This document shows positions 18,600 to 27,554 of a DNA stretch of 64,000 bases, in pieces. The DNA comes from Maricaulis alexandrii (GTDB taxonomy: Bacteria; Pseudomonadota; Alphaproteobacteria; Caulobacterales; Maricaulaceae). Position 1 is the stretch's first letter. Each line of letters opens with the position of its first letter. A program made the translations under genes and the position numbers. The notes below the pieces were generated by a model. It worked only from the letters and a program-made list of their open reading frames with translations, was not told the DNA's origin and made no database searches. The stretch lies in the NCBI RefSeq assembly GCF_005871165.1, contig NZ_SWKP01000009.1, positions 1 to 64,000 on the forward strand. Reading direction: 5' to 3'.

Positions 18600-20915
18600 A
18601 TGCTGTCTGAGGACGAAAAACAAGCGGCCATCAAGGCGGCCGATGAGGAATGGTGGAAGGGCTGGTGGGAAGAGGACTTTTCCTGGGAGGGACTGGCACG
18701 GCTGGATGAACGGGGTAGACTACGGCATCCTTGGCGGGGCTGGTCAGTCATAGACGAGACTCGATGCGTGCCTACAGACCAGGCTTCGTACGGCTCACGC
18801 GCAGCCACATTGCAGGATTATTTACGCTGGGATTTTGACACTGAAGAATTGCGTGAAGACATCGCGTTGGCCGAAGCTGGCCTGCTCATCGTAGACGATG
18901 TTCCAGCAGCCTTTCATATTCTCCACCTCCCAGAACAATGGCCGGACGGATCAAAGAGTTGGAAGGCCCAGCCAAAGCATGGCGCCTGGAAGACCGTCGC
19001 AACAGAATTGGCCAACCGACTTAGCCATGGTGGAGCAACAAAGACCGGCCGGTTCGGATACCTGATTGGGACGGATTTTCGCGCCCAATTGACAGGCATT
19101 CAAATCCGGGTTCTGCCCGGCTGTCCCAAGCCGAATGACCAAACGCCTGCCCCCTTACATCTGGTGGCCGCCTGGACTCGCTGGTTGGAAACCGCTGATT
19201 TCACGAGACAAGTATTTGGCTCGAGCACATCTTTTGCGGCGGCGCAGTTCTCTGGCGGGGTTTCAAACTTCATCAAAGCCCAATTTTTGGGCGCATACGT
19301 CACTTTCTACAAAGCACAGTTTTCAGGCGGAGGCGCCAATTTCTGCGATGCGCGTTTCTCTGGCGGAGACGCCAACTTTAGCAATGCACAATTCTCGGGC
19401 GGAGGCGTAATCTTCCGCGACGCGAAGTTCTCAGGTGGAGACGTCAGCTTCCACAGCGCGCAGTTCTCAGGTGGAGACGCTAGCTTCACGGACGTCCAAT
19501 TCTCTGGCGGAGACGCCCGCTTCGACTTCGCGCAGTTCTCCGGAGGATACGCCCACTTCAACAACGCACAGTTTTCTGGCGGAGACGCCAGCTACAACGC
19601 CGCACGATTCTCGGGCGGAAACGTCAGCTTCCACAACGCACAGTTCTCCGGCGGGGACGTCCGCTTCGGAAACGCACAATTCTCCGGAGGCGAAGTCAGC
19701 TTCTGCAACGCGCAATTCTCCGGCGGTGACGCCCGCTTCTACAATGCGCAATTTTCCGGCGGTGACGCCAATTTCAACTCGATTCTGAGCGTTGGCAACT
19801 TTTGGTCTGGAGTCGGCTCTAAGCGCTGTCAGGCGGCAACTCACACATTTCAGACTGTCCTATTCAACGATGCTGTTTGCCTCGGAAGAGTGGATTTTAC
19901 GAACCGTGACTTTGGGGAACCTGCCGAATTCGCCGGTGCTCTTTTTTTCGGTCGTGCCACTTTTCATGGTGCCAGGATTCACGAAGGGACGAACTGGAAG
20001 AATGCGCGCTTTCGCTTCAGCTCGGAGATTAAGCCTGGCCGCTGGGCCGGGCGGTACCTGACCCGCAGTTGGGTCCAGCGCGCAGTCTTGGCTTGTCAGC
20101 ATAGACTGGGTCGGTCGAACGGGCCTGTGTCGGACGATCACATCTCTTTTCCTACCTTGCCCACAGTTCAGGAAAAGGTACGCCAAAGAGCAAGGCGCGA
20201 CCTATCGGACCATGAAACAATCCAACTAAGAGACACATTCGCGGCGTCCCTCGACTGTTTCCAAAACCGCGGCTCTGAGGCCTATTCCCATGAATCGGAT
20301 TACAGGACGCTGAAACGCCTCATGGAGCACATCGGTGCGCGCAATGAGGAGCAGCGTTTTTTCGCGCTGGAGCTTAAAGCGCGCCGGGCCCGACGTTTGC
20401 CAGATCCGTCTGAGACAAACCAAACACGCGATCACGACGTCAAAGCATGGGAGGCCTTTTTCGCTGGCCTTTACGGTGCCATTTCCGATTATGGCCAAAG
20501 TCTGACTCGGATTTTCGGCTGGCTGGGCGGGCTCTGGGTTGTGATGGCGGGGGTGTATCTTTGCCTGGCATTGACCGTGCCGCGACCGGCTCCGACGCCA
20601 CCAGAGGCGGGCAGGCCGCGTCTGGTTTCGGCGCTGAATGAGGCGGCACCGCCCCCTCCGACACGCTGGCAGCAATACATGACGGACAATCGCACAGCGG
20701 CCTTCACCGGACCCCTCCTCTATTCGCTGGAAATGACTCTGGTCCCAGTGGTTAATCCGGGCGGGCATCATCCTTGGACCGATGCGCTGGAAGCACCCGG
20801 TGCCGGGCGTCATCCCTATTGGTTTGCCTTGGTGCGAATGGTGCACCGGCTGCTCTCCATCCCGTTGCTCTTCCTCTTCCTGCTGACGCTGCGGCGCCGT
20901 TTCCAGATCGACTAA
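18600..20915 (+). CDS. Pentapeptide-repeat membrane protein with 15 perfect 12-residue units
   Basis: The 771-residue protein has a ~200-residue N-terminal domain of unknown type rich in W and acidic residues. Residues 215-394 consist of 15 consecutive 12-residue units of the form AQFSGGDxxFxN with no gap, expected to form a quadrilateral beta-helix. A linker with looser repeats, a charged helical region (EEQRFFALELKARR) and a C-terminal pair of membrane segments (about residues 640-660 and 745-765) follow. The C-terminus matches membrane-anchored pentapeptide proteins of unknown function. Codon use is less GC-biased than in neighbours (TTA, TCA, ACA and CAA common), suggesting transfer. It is isolated between unrelated genes. 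Confidence 0.85.
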   Translation: MLSEDEKQAAIKAADEEWWKGWWEEDFSWEGLARLDERGRLRHPWRGWSVIDETRCVPTDQASYGSRAATLQDYLRWDFDTEELREDIALAEAGLLIVDDVPAAFHILHLPEQWPDGSKSWKAQPKHGAWKTVATELANRLSHGGATKTGRFGYLIGTDFRAQLTGIQIRVLPGCPKPNDQTPAPLHLVAAWTRWLETADFTRQVFGSSTSFAAAQFSGGVSNFIKAQFLGAYVTFYKAQFSGGGANFCDARFSGGDANFSNAQFSGGGVIFRDAKFSGGDVSFHSAQFSGGDASFTDVQFSGGDARFDFAQFSGGYAHFNNAQFSGGDASYNAARFSGGNVSFHNAQFSGGDVRFGNAQFSGGEVSFCNAQFSGGDARFYNAQFSGGDANFNSILSVGNFWSGVGSKRCQAATHTFQTVLFNDAVCLGRVDFTNRDFGEPAEFAGALFFGRATFHGARIHEGTNWKNARFRFSSEIKPGRWAGRYLTRSWVQRAVLACQHRLGRSNGPVSDDHISFPTLPTVQEKVRQRARRDLSDHETIQLRDTFAASLDCFQNRGSEAYSHESDYRTLKRLMEHIGARNEEQRFFALELKARRARRLPDPSETNQTRDHDVKAWEAFFAGLYGAISDYGQSLTRIFGWLGGLWVVMAGVYLCLALTVPRPAPTPPEAGRPRLVSALNEAAPPPPTRWQQYMTDNRTAAFTGPLLYSLEMTLVPVVNPGGHHPWTDALEAPGAGRHPYWFALVRMVHRLLSIPLLFLFLLTLRRRFQID
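19242..19781 (+). repeat. 36-bp tandem repeat, 15 units, inside the pentapeptide-repeat gene
   Basis: Fifteen in-frame units of 36 bp encode AQFSGG-type dodecapeptides. The third-codon positions vary while GCxCArTTCTCnGGCGGnGAC recurs, so the array is old enough to have drifted but selection keeps the protein pattern. Changes in unit number would keep the frame and alter helix length. Confidence 0.92.
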
Positions 20916-21346
20916 CTCCGCCCCGCCACCAGCCGATACACCGCGCCGCCGACCAGGCCGACGCCTCCAAAGAGCGCGCTGGCCAAAAGACCTTCTACAC
21001 CGGTATCGAGGGTGAAGACGAAGACCTGGATCATGACGCCGCCGGTCAGACCGCCCAGGAGGGCGGCCTGCCAGATCGCCTGCCAACGCATTGCGTGCAT
21101 CAGCCAGGCGGCGGCCAGGGTCGGGATGAGGGTGAAGGCGGCGATATAGGCGCCAAAGAGAAGGCTGGCGGGGATCAGGCCCTGGAGGAAGTCGAGCAGG
21201 TCGAGACTGGTTGTGACGCTCTCGAGCAGGCTGACCAGGCCGAAGCTGAGTGTCAGGGTGAGCCCGCTGGCGGCACTGGCGACCAGCCAGGCCAGGCTGG
21301 GACGGATGATGTGGACCGGACGTGTGGCGATTGCGGCAGGGCTCAT
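20912..21346 (-). CDS. Small multi-pass membrane protein, unknown function
   Basis: The 144-residue hydrophobic protein has about four transmembrane helices (SLAWLVASAASGLTLTLSFG; LIPASLLFGAYIAAFTLIPT; IWQAALLGGLTGGVMIQVFV; ASALFGGVGLVGGAVYRLVA). I recognise no family. ATG 21346 is preferred because GGAGG lies 7 bases upstream; other in-frame ATGs upstream lack a site. It converges on the pentapeptide gene with a 4-bp overlap of coding ends. A perfect palindrome lies ~20 bp upstream of the start and is probably its operator. Confidence 0.7.
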   Translation of the reverse strand: MSPAAIATRPVHIIRPSLAWLVASAASGLTLTLSFGLVSLLESVTTSLDLLDFLQGLIPASLLFGAYIAAFTLIPTLAAAWLMHAMRWQAIWQAALLGGLTGGVMIQVFVFTLDTGVEGLLASALFGGVGLVGGAVYRLVAGRS

Positions 21347-21365
21347 GACAGCCTCCATTTCCTTG

Positions 21366-21385
21366 ATTTCTGTTTTGACAGAAAT
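21366..21385. promoter_or_regulatory. Perfect palindrome ATTTCTGT-N4-ACAGAAAT
   Basis: An exact 8-bp inverted repeat with a 4-bp spacer lies 20 bp upstream of the small membrane-protein start codon. It is AT-rich against a GC-rich background, as expected of a promoter-overlapping operator. No candidate regulator gene is adjacent. Confidence 0.55.
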
Positions 21386-21453
21386 TTTAGAAGGCGTGGA
21401 TGTGGTGGGGTGTCGCAGAGGGATTTGGAGACTGATGGGGACCAAATCACAAC

Positions 21454-21622
21454 TTGTCATCCCGGCCGCATGGCCTGCGCAGGCAGGCCGGAGAGCCGGG
21501 ACCCATAAACACGAAAGTCGGCCGAAGCAGCCTTCACCGTCCGCTCAAGCGGGAAGTAAACCGGGATTATGGGTCCCGGATCTGCGCCCGGCTCAAGGCC
21601 GGGCATCCGTCCGGGATGACAA
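21454..21622 (+). repeat. ~170-bp inverted-repeat element (copy 1)
   Basis: The 314-bp gap between the membrane-protein and nadE genes holds an element with ends TTGTCATCCCGGCCG and CGTCCGGGATGACAA. Inner motifs GCCGGGACCCATAA and TTATGGGTCCCGGATC also face each other. A near-identical element lies at 31311-31480 in the opposite orientation. It encodes nothing and looks like a MITE- or BIME-type repeat. Confidence 0.8.
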
Positions 21623-21660
21623 GATAGAATAGAGCCCACCCATCAAGGGCGAAAACCGCC

Positions 21661-23331
21661 CTACCCGCCCGACTTGAAGTGGTTGGTGATGGGGTAGCGG
21701 CGGTCGCGGCCGAAATTCTTGGGGCCGATCTTGACGCCGGGCGGGGCCTGGCGGCGTTTGTATTCGGCGCGGTAGAGAAGGTTTTCGATGCGGCGGACCG
21801 TGTCCTCATCCTGGCCTTCGGCGACCAGGTCGCGGACCGAGCGCTCCTCCTCGATCAGGGCGTAGAGGATGGCATCGAGCACGTCATAGGGCGGCAGGCT
21901 GTCCTGGTCCTTCTGGTCCTCGCGCAGTTCGGCCGTGGGCGGTTTGGTGATGATGCGTTCGGGGATGACATCGCCGACCGGGCCGAGACCGGGGGCGCGG
22001 GTCTGGCCATTGCGCCACCAGGCCAGCTCGAAGACTTCCGTCTTGTAGACGTCCTTGAGGGCATTATAGCCCCCATTCATGTCGCCATAGAGGGTGGCAT
22101 AGCCGACCGCCATTTCCGACTTGTTGCCGGTGGACAGGACCATGGGGCCGAACTTGTTGGAGAGCGCCATCAGGATGACGCCGCGGGCGCGCGACTGGAT
22201 GTTTTCCTCGGTCGTGTCCGGCTCGGTGCCGCGGAAGGCGGTGGAGAGCGTCTTGCCGAAAGCCTCGATGGTCGGCTCGACATCGATGATGTCATAGCGC
22301 ACGCCCAGGCGCTCGGCGCACTCGCGGGCGTCTTCCAGGCTTTCCTCGGAGGTGTATCTGGACGGCATCATCACTGCCCAGACCCGGTCCGGCCCCAGCG
22401 CGTCGGCGGCGATGGCGGCGGAGAGCGCGCTGTCGATCCCGCCCGACATGCCCAGCACGACACCCGGGAAACCGGCCTTGTCGACATAATCGCGCAGGGC
22501 CAGGACCATGGCCTTCCAGTCCGCTTCCAGACCGATCACGCGCGGGGCCTGGCTGCCGCCGGTGGCGGTCCAGCCGGTCTCGGTGCGCTGCCACTCGACC
22601 CGGTCGAGGGCTTCCTCGAAGGCTGGCAGGCGCTGCACGATCTCGCCAGCCCCCTCGCCGGTGCGCGAATAGGAGGCGCCGTCGAAGACCAGCTCGTCCT
22701 GGCCGCCGACCTGGTTGATGAAGACCAGTGCCTTGCGGCCCGGCCAGGCGTCATACCAGGTGGAGAAGGCCGTGGTGCGTTCGCGCTCGATCGTGCGCCG
22801 CCAGGGCGAGCCATTGATCGCGATCATCATTTCCGCGCCCTGTTCGATCAGGGCCTGGGGCACGGTGCCGTACCAGAGGTCCTCGCAGATCGGCAGGCCG
22901 AGACGGATGCCGCGCCATTTGACGATCTCCGGCACCGGGCCCGCCTGGAAGACGCGCTTCTCGTCGAAGACGGCGTAATTGGGCAGTTCATGCTTGAAGC
23001 GCAGGGCTATGAGATGACCGTCCTCCACCAGCGCGACCGCATTGTGAAGTTTGGCGCCCTGCCGCCAGGGCAGGCCCATGAGAATGGCCGGACCGGATTT
23101 GGAGTCCTCGATCAGCTGGTCGAGCGCGCTCTTGCAGGCCTCCACCGCCGCCGGTTTCAGGACCAGGTCCTCCGGCGGATAGCCCAGCAGGAACATTTCC
23201 GGGAAGACGATCAGGTCGGCATCCTGGATACGGGCCTGGGAGAAGGCGGCACGCGCCTTGGCCAGATTGCCCTTCACATCCCCGACAACCGGGTTGAGCT
23301 GGGCGGTGAGAATGGAAATCCGGTCTGTCAT
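21661..23331 (-). CDS. nadE: Glutamine-dependent NAD+ synthetase
   Basis: NadE makes NAD+ from deamido-NAD+, ATP and glutamine-derived ammonia, the last step of NAD synthesis. The 556-residue protein has an N-terminal nitrilase-fold glutaminase with the E45-K113-C149 triad (FPEMFLLGYPPEDL, RFKHELPNYAVFDE, LPICEDLWYG), and a C-terminal synthetase with the P-loop SGGIDSA (296-302) and GNKSEMAVGYATLYGDMNGG. All key residues are present. Length is normal for the bacterial ~550-residue form. Confidence 0.97.
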   Translation of the reverse strand: MTDRISILTAQLNPVVGDVKGNLAKARAAFSQARIQDADLIVFPEMFLLGYPPEDLVLKPAAVEACKSALDQLIEDSKSGPAILMGLPWRQGAKLHNAVALVEDGHLIALRFKHELPNYAVFDEKRVFQAGPVPEIVKWRGIRLGLPICEDLWYGTVPQALIEQGAEMMIAINGSPWRRTIERERTTAFSTWYDAWPGRKALVFINQVGGQDELVFDGASYSRTGEGAGEIVQRLPAFEEALDRVEWQRTETGWTATGGSQAPRVIGLEADWKAMVLALRDYVDKAGFPGVVLGMSGGIDSALSAAIAADALGPDRVWAVMMPSRYTSEESLEDARECAERLGVRYDIIDVEPTIEAFGKTLSTAFRGTEPDTTEENIQSRARGVILMALSNKFGPMVLSTGNKSEMAVGYATLYGDMNGGYNALKDVYKTEVFELAWWRNGQTRAPGLGPVGDVIPERIITKPPTAELREDQKDQDSLPPYDVLDAILYALIEEERSVRDLVAEGQDEDTVRRIENLLYRAEYKRRQAPPGVKIGPKNFGRDRRYPITNHFKSGG

Positions 23332-23404
23332 GATCGCGACTTAGACCGCGCCGCGCCGCATCGCAAGAGGCAGGACGGCCGGGGCGGTCCGCAAGACGCG
23401 CGGA

Positions 23405-24334
23405 TCAGGCGCCGTAGCTGCGCGCGCCGTCAATCGCCCGGGCGGCATCCAGTGCGCGCAGGCCGGCAATTCCCGGCACGGCGACCGGCGCCCCGTCCAG
23501 CACGGAGGCGATGAAGGCATTCACATTGGCCCCCAGCGAATCCTTGGCACTCGGATCGTCGGCGAAATCGGGATTGAGATCATAGGGCGTGGAGTTCTCG
23601 AAGGTCTTGGCGACGAAATCGATCTCCAGCACGCCGGTCTCGTATTCGACGCGCATTTTGCGATCGCGCTCATGATGGACACGGCTGGCCTTCAGCTCGG
23701 CGACACAGCCATTGTCGAAGACCAGCTTGGCCTGGGCCACATCGGGCTGACCGAAACGGCCTTCATCGACAATGCCTTCCACCTCTTTCACGGCACAGCC
23801 CGCCAGCGCGATGACCAGGTCGAGATCGTGCACCATCAGGTCCAGCGTGACGGAGACGTCCAGGCAGCGTTCCGACGGCGGGCCCATCCGGCTGGCGACC
23901 ACGCGCAGCGGCTTGTCCGGCACGTTGAACAGGCCCATCGCATTGAAGACGAAGCGTTCCTGGTGGCCTACCTGCAGCACGCAGCCATGCGCGGCGGCCA
24001 GGGCGATCAGTTCGCGGGCTTCCTCGACGGAGGAAGCGATCGGCTTTTCCACCAGGACATGACGGCCATGGGCCAGGGCCGCGGCGGCGGCCTCGAAATG
24101 GTGCACGGCCGGGCTGGCCACGGTCACGGCATCGACCTCGGCCAGCATCTTGCCGAGATTGTCGAACGGTTTCGCGCCATGTTTCGAGGCGAGGTCCTTC
24201 GCACGCTGCAAATCCGGATCATAGATGCCGACCAGCTCCGCGCGGTCATGCGCGGCATATTTGGACGCGTGAAACCCGCCGAACACTCCGGCGCCGACAA
24301 CACCGGCACGCAGGATCTTGTTCTCCGAAGACAT
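23405..24334 (-). CDS. Gfo/Idh/MocA family oxidoreductase
   Basis: The 309-residue protein has an N-terminal NAD(P)-binding Rossmann fold (RAGVVGAGVFGGFHASKY), the family motif HVLVEKPIASS with the conserved E-K-P, and the HDLD-containing C-terminal sheet domain. Such enzymes oxidise or reduce sugars and related compounds. The segment GHQERFVFNAM resembles members found near lipid A genes in other alphaproteobacteria, but no lpx genes are here, so the substrate remains open. It lies upstream of nadE with a 73-bp gap. Confidence 0.9.
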   Translation of the reverse strand: MSSENKILRAGVVGAGVFGGFHASKYAAHDRAELVGIYDPDLQRAKDLASKHGAKPFDNLGKMLAEVDAVTVASPAVHHFEAAAAALAHGRHVLVEKPIASSVEEARELIALAAAHGCVLQVGHQERFVFNAMGLFNVPDKPLRVVASRMGPPSERCLDVSVTLDLMVHDLDLVIALAGCAVKEVEGIVDEGRFGQPDVAQAKLVFDNGCVAELKASRVHHERDRKMRVEYETGVLEIDFVAKTFENSTPYDLNPDFADDPSAKDSLGANVNAFIASVLDGAPVAVPGIAGLRALDAARAIDGARSYGA

Positions 24335-24437
24335 GGCATTTCCTTGTGTGACCGCGGGCGTGATACCGCCCTGCCCCGCTCAATCAAGCGGGGTCTGCAT
24401 CAAGACGTGTTTCCGGCGATTGCAGGAAACGGGCCGG

Positions 24438-24929
24438 TCAGCCGGCCAGCGTCTTGGCCATGTGCCAGTTCTTCAGGGCGACACCATGGCGGACCGGGGC
24501 CTGTTCGCGGACAATCTCCCAGCCCTGGCGCGTGAAGAAGGCCTTGGCCATGGTCGAGGCATCACTGGTCAACCGGGTCAGCCCGTCCGCCTTCGCCTCG
24601 GCTTCCAGAATGCCATAGAGATCATAGGCCACGCCCCGGCCGATATAGTCCGGTGCCACGAAGGCGAAATCGATATGGCCGTCCTGGCGCAGGGTCATGA
24701 AGCCGATCACCTCGCCCTCGCCATCTTCCGCCAGCCAGACCTTTTGCGGTGCGAGTCGCACCCGCCAGACTTCCGTTTCCGGCAGATCCGGGGCCCAGGC
24801 GGCGCGCTGACTTTCAGTATAGTCGGGGCCGGCGCCTTCGCGCACGGAGGTGAAGAAGAGACGTGTCAGGGCGCCCATGTCGGCATCACCGGCCCGGCGA
24901 ATTGTCCAGTCGCTTTGGCTCACGGCCAT
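24438..24929 (-). CDS. GNAT family N-acetyltransferase
   Basis: The 163-residue protein has a GNAT fold: N-terminal IRRAGDADMGALTRLF, a central VWLAEDGEGEVIGFMTL, then the acetyl-CoA-binding VAPDYIGRGVAYDLYG (motif A, R/Q-x-x-G-x-G/A) and ASTMAKAFFTRQGWEIV. The acceptor is unknown. GTG 24923 is an alternative start because GGAGG lies 6 bases before it and only one base before ATG 24929. It is divergent from the DUF3667-like gene. Confidence 0.9.
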   Translation of the reverse strand: MAVSQSDWTIRRAGDADMGALTRLFFTSVREGAGPDYTESQRAAWAPDLPETEVWRVRLAPQKVWLAEDGEGEVIGFMTLRQDGHIDFAFVAPDYIGRGVAYDLYGILEAEAKADGLTRLTSDASTMAKAFFTRQGWEIVREQAPVRHGVALKNWHMAKTLAG

Positions 24930-25010
24930 CCTCCCTACCTCAAACTGCAGCGTGCACGGCTTGCACCGGCTTTCGTCCGCTTTACCATGACATACGGGAG
25001 GGACTGCCAG

Positions 25011-25790
25011 TTGGACAATGAGGAAAAGCCGAAAGATCGGTCATCCGATCTGCTCGACTCCATCTCCATTGCCGCGTTCGACGTGGACGGGCGGATTTTC
25101 CGCACCGTCTGGCATTCCCTTGTCCGCGCCCCGGATGTGGCCCAGGCGGCCCTGTCCGGCGACTATACACGCTATATCGCGCCCATCCGCCTGTTTGTAG
25201 CGCTGTTCGGACTGCAGTTCGTTGTCGCGAATGTCTTCAACACGCCATTGACCGGCAATCTGGACCAGCTGGCCGGCACGCTGACGCCGGAACAGATCCA
25301 GGGCTGGCTGGCGACGGGTCAAATGCCCGATGGCAGCGCGGTCACGACCGCGGCGGTCGACCAGGCCATGGATGAATGGGGCAGCCTTTTCCTGTGGCCG
25401 ATCACCATCATCTCGTCCCTGCCCTATCTTCTTCTCTTGAAACTGTACCGGCCCTCGATACCCTTCTGGGGACATGTGCAGATCTATCTGACCTCCACAA
25501 ATGCCAGTTTCCTCTTCCTGATCTTCATGATCCCGCTGATCACCCTGTCCTACGGTGCCTTCATCGCCGGACTGGTGGTTGGCATGGTGATCTATTTCGT
25601 GGTCATGACCTGGCTGATCGTGCGCTTTTACAGCCGAACCGTGACCGGCACGGTGCTGCGCACGCTCGGCCTTCTGGCCCTGCTGCCGGTCACCTTGGCC
25701 ATCTCCTCGACGGGTCAGCTCCTGGTCATGGCCTGGACCTTCAATCACGAATTCAATCTCTCCTTCGCCGAGCTCATGCGGCTCTACTAA
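25011..25790 (+). CDS. DUF3667-like multi-pass membrane protein (paralogue A)
   Basis: The 259-residue protein has a soluble N-terminus with FDVDGRIFRTVWHSLVRAPD and DYTRYIAPIRLFVALFGLQF, then about five membrane helices. This layout resembles DUF3667 membrane proteins, though the zinc-finger start is lacking. I place the start at TTG 25011, since GGGAGGGA lies 7 bases upstream; ATG 24987 is an alternative. It is the first gene of a three-gene operon and is clearly paralogous to the third gene (26811-27551). Function unknown. Confidence 0.75.
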   Translation: MDNEEKPKDRSSDLLDSISIAAFDVDGRIFRTVWHSLVRAPDVAQAALSGDYTRYIAPIRLFVALFGLQFVVANVFNTPLTGNLDQLAGTLTPEQIQGWLATGQMPDGSAVTTAAVDQAMDEWGSLFLWPITIISSLPYLLLLKLYRPSIPFWGHVQIYLTSTNASFLFLIFMIPLITLSYGAFIAGLVVGMVIYFVVMTWLIVRFYSRTVTGTVLRTLGLLALLPVTLAISSTGQLLVMAWTFNHEFNLSFAELMRLY

Positions 25791-25815
25791 CCTCCCCCAA
25801 CCAAAGGAAATCCCG

Positions 25816-26811
25816 ATGAAATCGCGTGAAATCCATCTCAATGAATATCTCAAGGGCGAACCGCGCCCGGACAATTTCTCGCTGGTCGAGGTCGATGTCC
25901 CGGCCCCGAAAGATGGCGAGGTCACGGTCAAGAACCACTACATCTCCGTCGACCCTTATATGCGCGGCCGGATGAGCGGCATTCGCACCTATATCGGCCC
26001 GTTCGAACTGGGTCAGGTGATGGAAGGCGGCGCCGTGGGTGAAGTTGTCGAGTCCAAGGATGACCGTTTCAAGCCGGGCGATTTCGTCAATTCCATGCAT
26101 GGCTGGCGTGAAGCCTATACGGCCTCCGGTGACGGGCTGACCAAGATCGATACCGATCTCCTGCCGGCCCAGGCCTATCTCGGCCTCGCCGGCATGCCGG
26201 GCCTGACCGCCTATGCCGGGATCAAGCGCATCATCGGGCTGAAGGAAGGCGAGACGCTGTGGATGTCCGCCGGCGCCGGTGCGGTCGGCACCGCCGGCAT
26301 CCAGTTCGCCAAGGCGATGGGCGCCACTGTCATCGCCACGGCCGGCGGTCCGGAAAAATGCGACTTCGTGAAATCCCTCGGCGCCGACCATGTCATCGAC
26401 TACAAGGCGACCGACAATCTCACCGCTGCGGTCCAGGCCGTCGCGCCGAAGGGCATTGACGGTTATTTCGAGAATGTCGGCGGCACGCACTTCACGGCAG
26501 CGCTCAACGTGCTCAAGCCGATGGGCCGGATGGCCGCCTGCGGCATGATCCAGCGCTATAACGACACCGAAGCCTCGATGATCCCCGACAATCTCACCCA
26601 GATCGTCGGCAAGTCACTCAAGATCCAGGGCTTCATCGTCTCCAACCATTTCGATCTCATGCCGAGCTTCGTGGAAGAGCTGGGTGGCTGGATGGCCGCC
26701 GGCAAGATCCAGCTGGCCGAGACCGTCATGGACGGGATCGACAAGGCACCGGAAGCCTTCATGGGCCTCTTCACCGGAGCCAATACCGGCAAGATGCTGG
26801 TCAAGATCTGA
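25816..26811 (+). CDS. NADP-dependent oxidoreductase, CurA/leukotriene B4 dehydrogenase-like
   Basis: The 331-residue medium-chain reductase without zinc matches the CurA/PTGR group, which reduces activated C=C bonds of enones with NADPH. Typical features are VDPYMRGRMSG near residue 48, GLAGMPGLTAYAGI, the Rossmann loop AGAGAVGTAGIQFAKAMGA, IDGYFENVGG and C-terminal TGANTGKMLVK. AAAGGAAATCCC precedes the ATG. The stop overlaps the next ATG by one base (TGATG). The paralogous membrane proteins on both sides suggest a shared operon, with unclear functional meaning. Confidence 0.93.
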   Translation: MKSREIHLNEYLKGEPRPDNFSLVEVDVPAPKDGEVTVKNHYISVDPYMRGRMSGIRTYIGPFELGQVMEGGAVGEVVESKDDRFKPGDFVNSMHGWREAYTASGDGLTKIDTDLLPAQAYLGLAGMPGLTAYAGIKRIIGLKEGETLWMSAGAGAVGTAGIQFAKAMGATVIATAGGPEKCDFVKSLGADHVIDYKATDNLTAAVQAVAPKGIDGYFENVGGTHFTAALNVLKPMGRMAACGMIQRYNDTEASMIPDNLTQIVGKSLKIQGFIVSNHFDLMPSFVEELGGWMAAGKIQLAETVMDGIDKAPEAFMGLFTGANTGKMLVKI

Positions 26812-27551
26812 TGGCCGGACCGGGTCCCGAACCGGCGCACAAGAGCGATCTGGCAGAGCTGGCCGAAGACATATTCGGCCTCAACTTCCGGAGCTTGCGA
26901 ACGGTTCGGGACCTGGTCCTGTCTCCCGGCCGGGTGTTCGCCGCCTATGCCCGCGGCGATCACCACACCTACACACCCGCCGTGCGGATCTGGCAGACGC
27001 TGATCGGCCTCCAGATGATCCTCGCCCTGGTCCTGGGCGGCTATGGCGAAATCCTGTACGGCACGCTGTCCGAGGTGCCGCGGGAAGATCTGGACAGCTT
27101 CTTCGGAACCGGAGATCTGGGCCCGGAGGCCTTTCAGGCCTGGCTGGAGGCCATGACGGGCCGCTATGGCGACTGGGCTGCCCTGCTGCACGCGCCCCTG
27201 GTGGGCGCTTTCTCCGCGCTCAACCTCTTCCTGCTCAAGACGCGCACCCATCCGCTGGGCTGGGTGCGGCGGCTGAATATCACCTTCGCCATCCTGTCCA
27301 CCGGATCCCTGCTGGCCCTGCTGTCCCAGCCGCTACTGGCGATCGAGCCGGGCCTGGGCCTGCCGCTCATGCTGGTGGTTGCGACCATCTATGCGATCAC
27401 GATCATTCGCGGGGCGCCGGGCGTGCTCGTGGAAACGCGGGCCCAGGCCATTGGCCGCGCAATCGGCTACAGCGTCATCACCTTGATCCTCGCCGTCATC
27501 GGGGCCGGACTGGTCACCTTCATCGCCCTCTGCCTGGCGCTTCTCGGCTGA
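26811..27551 (+). CDS. DUF3667-like multi-pass membrane protein (paralogue B)
   Basis: The 246-residue protein has an N-terminal FGLNFRSLRTVRDLVLSPGR and HHTYTPAVRIWQTLIGLQMI followed by about five membrane helices. These two stretches align with the same positions of the protein at 25011-25790, so the two are paralogues from a duplication that now flank the oxidoreductase. Translation is coupled to the oxidoreductase by TGATG. Function unknown. Confidence 0.75.
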   Translation: MAGPGPEPAHKSDLAELAEDIFGLNFRSLRTVRDLVLSPGRVFAAYARGDHHTYTPAVRIWQTLIGLQMILALVLGGYGEILYGTLSEVPREDLDSFFGTGDLGPEAFQAWLEAMTGRYGDWAALLHAPLVGAFSALNLFLLKTRTHPLGWVRRLNITFAILSTGSLLALLSQPLLAIEPGLGLPLMLVVATIYAITIIRGAPGVLVETRAQAIGRAIGYSVITLILAVIGAGLVTFIALCLALLG

Positions 27552-27554
27552 GCC

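Noticed and set aside
19242-19781. Regular 36-bp repeats considered as a CRISPR array
   Set aside because: The units are contiguous with no spacers and remain in frame inside a coding gene, so they are a protein repeat.
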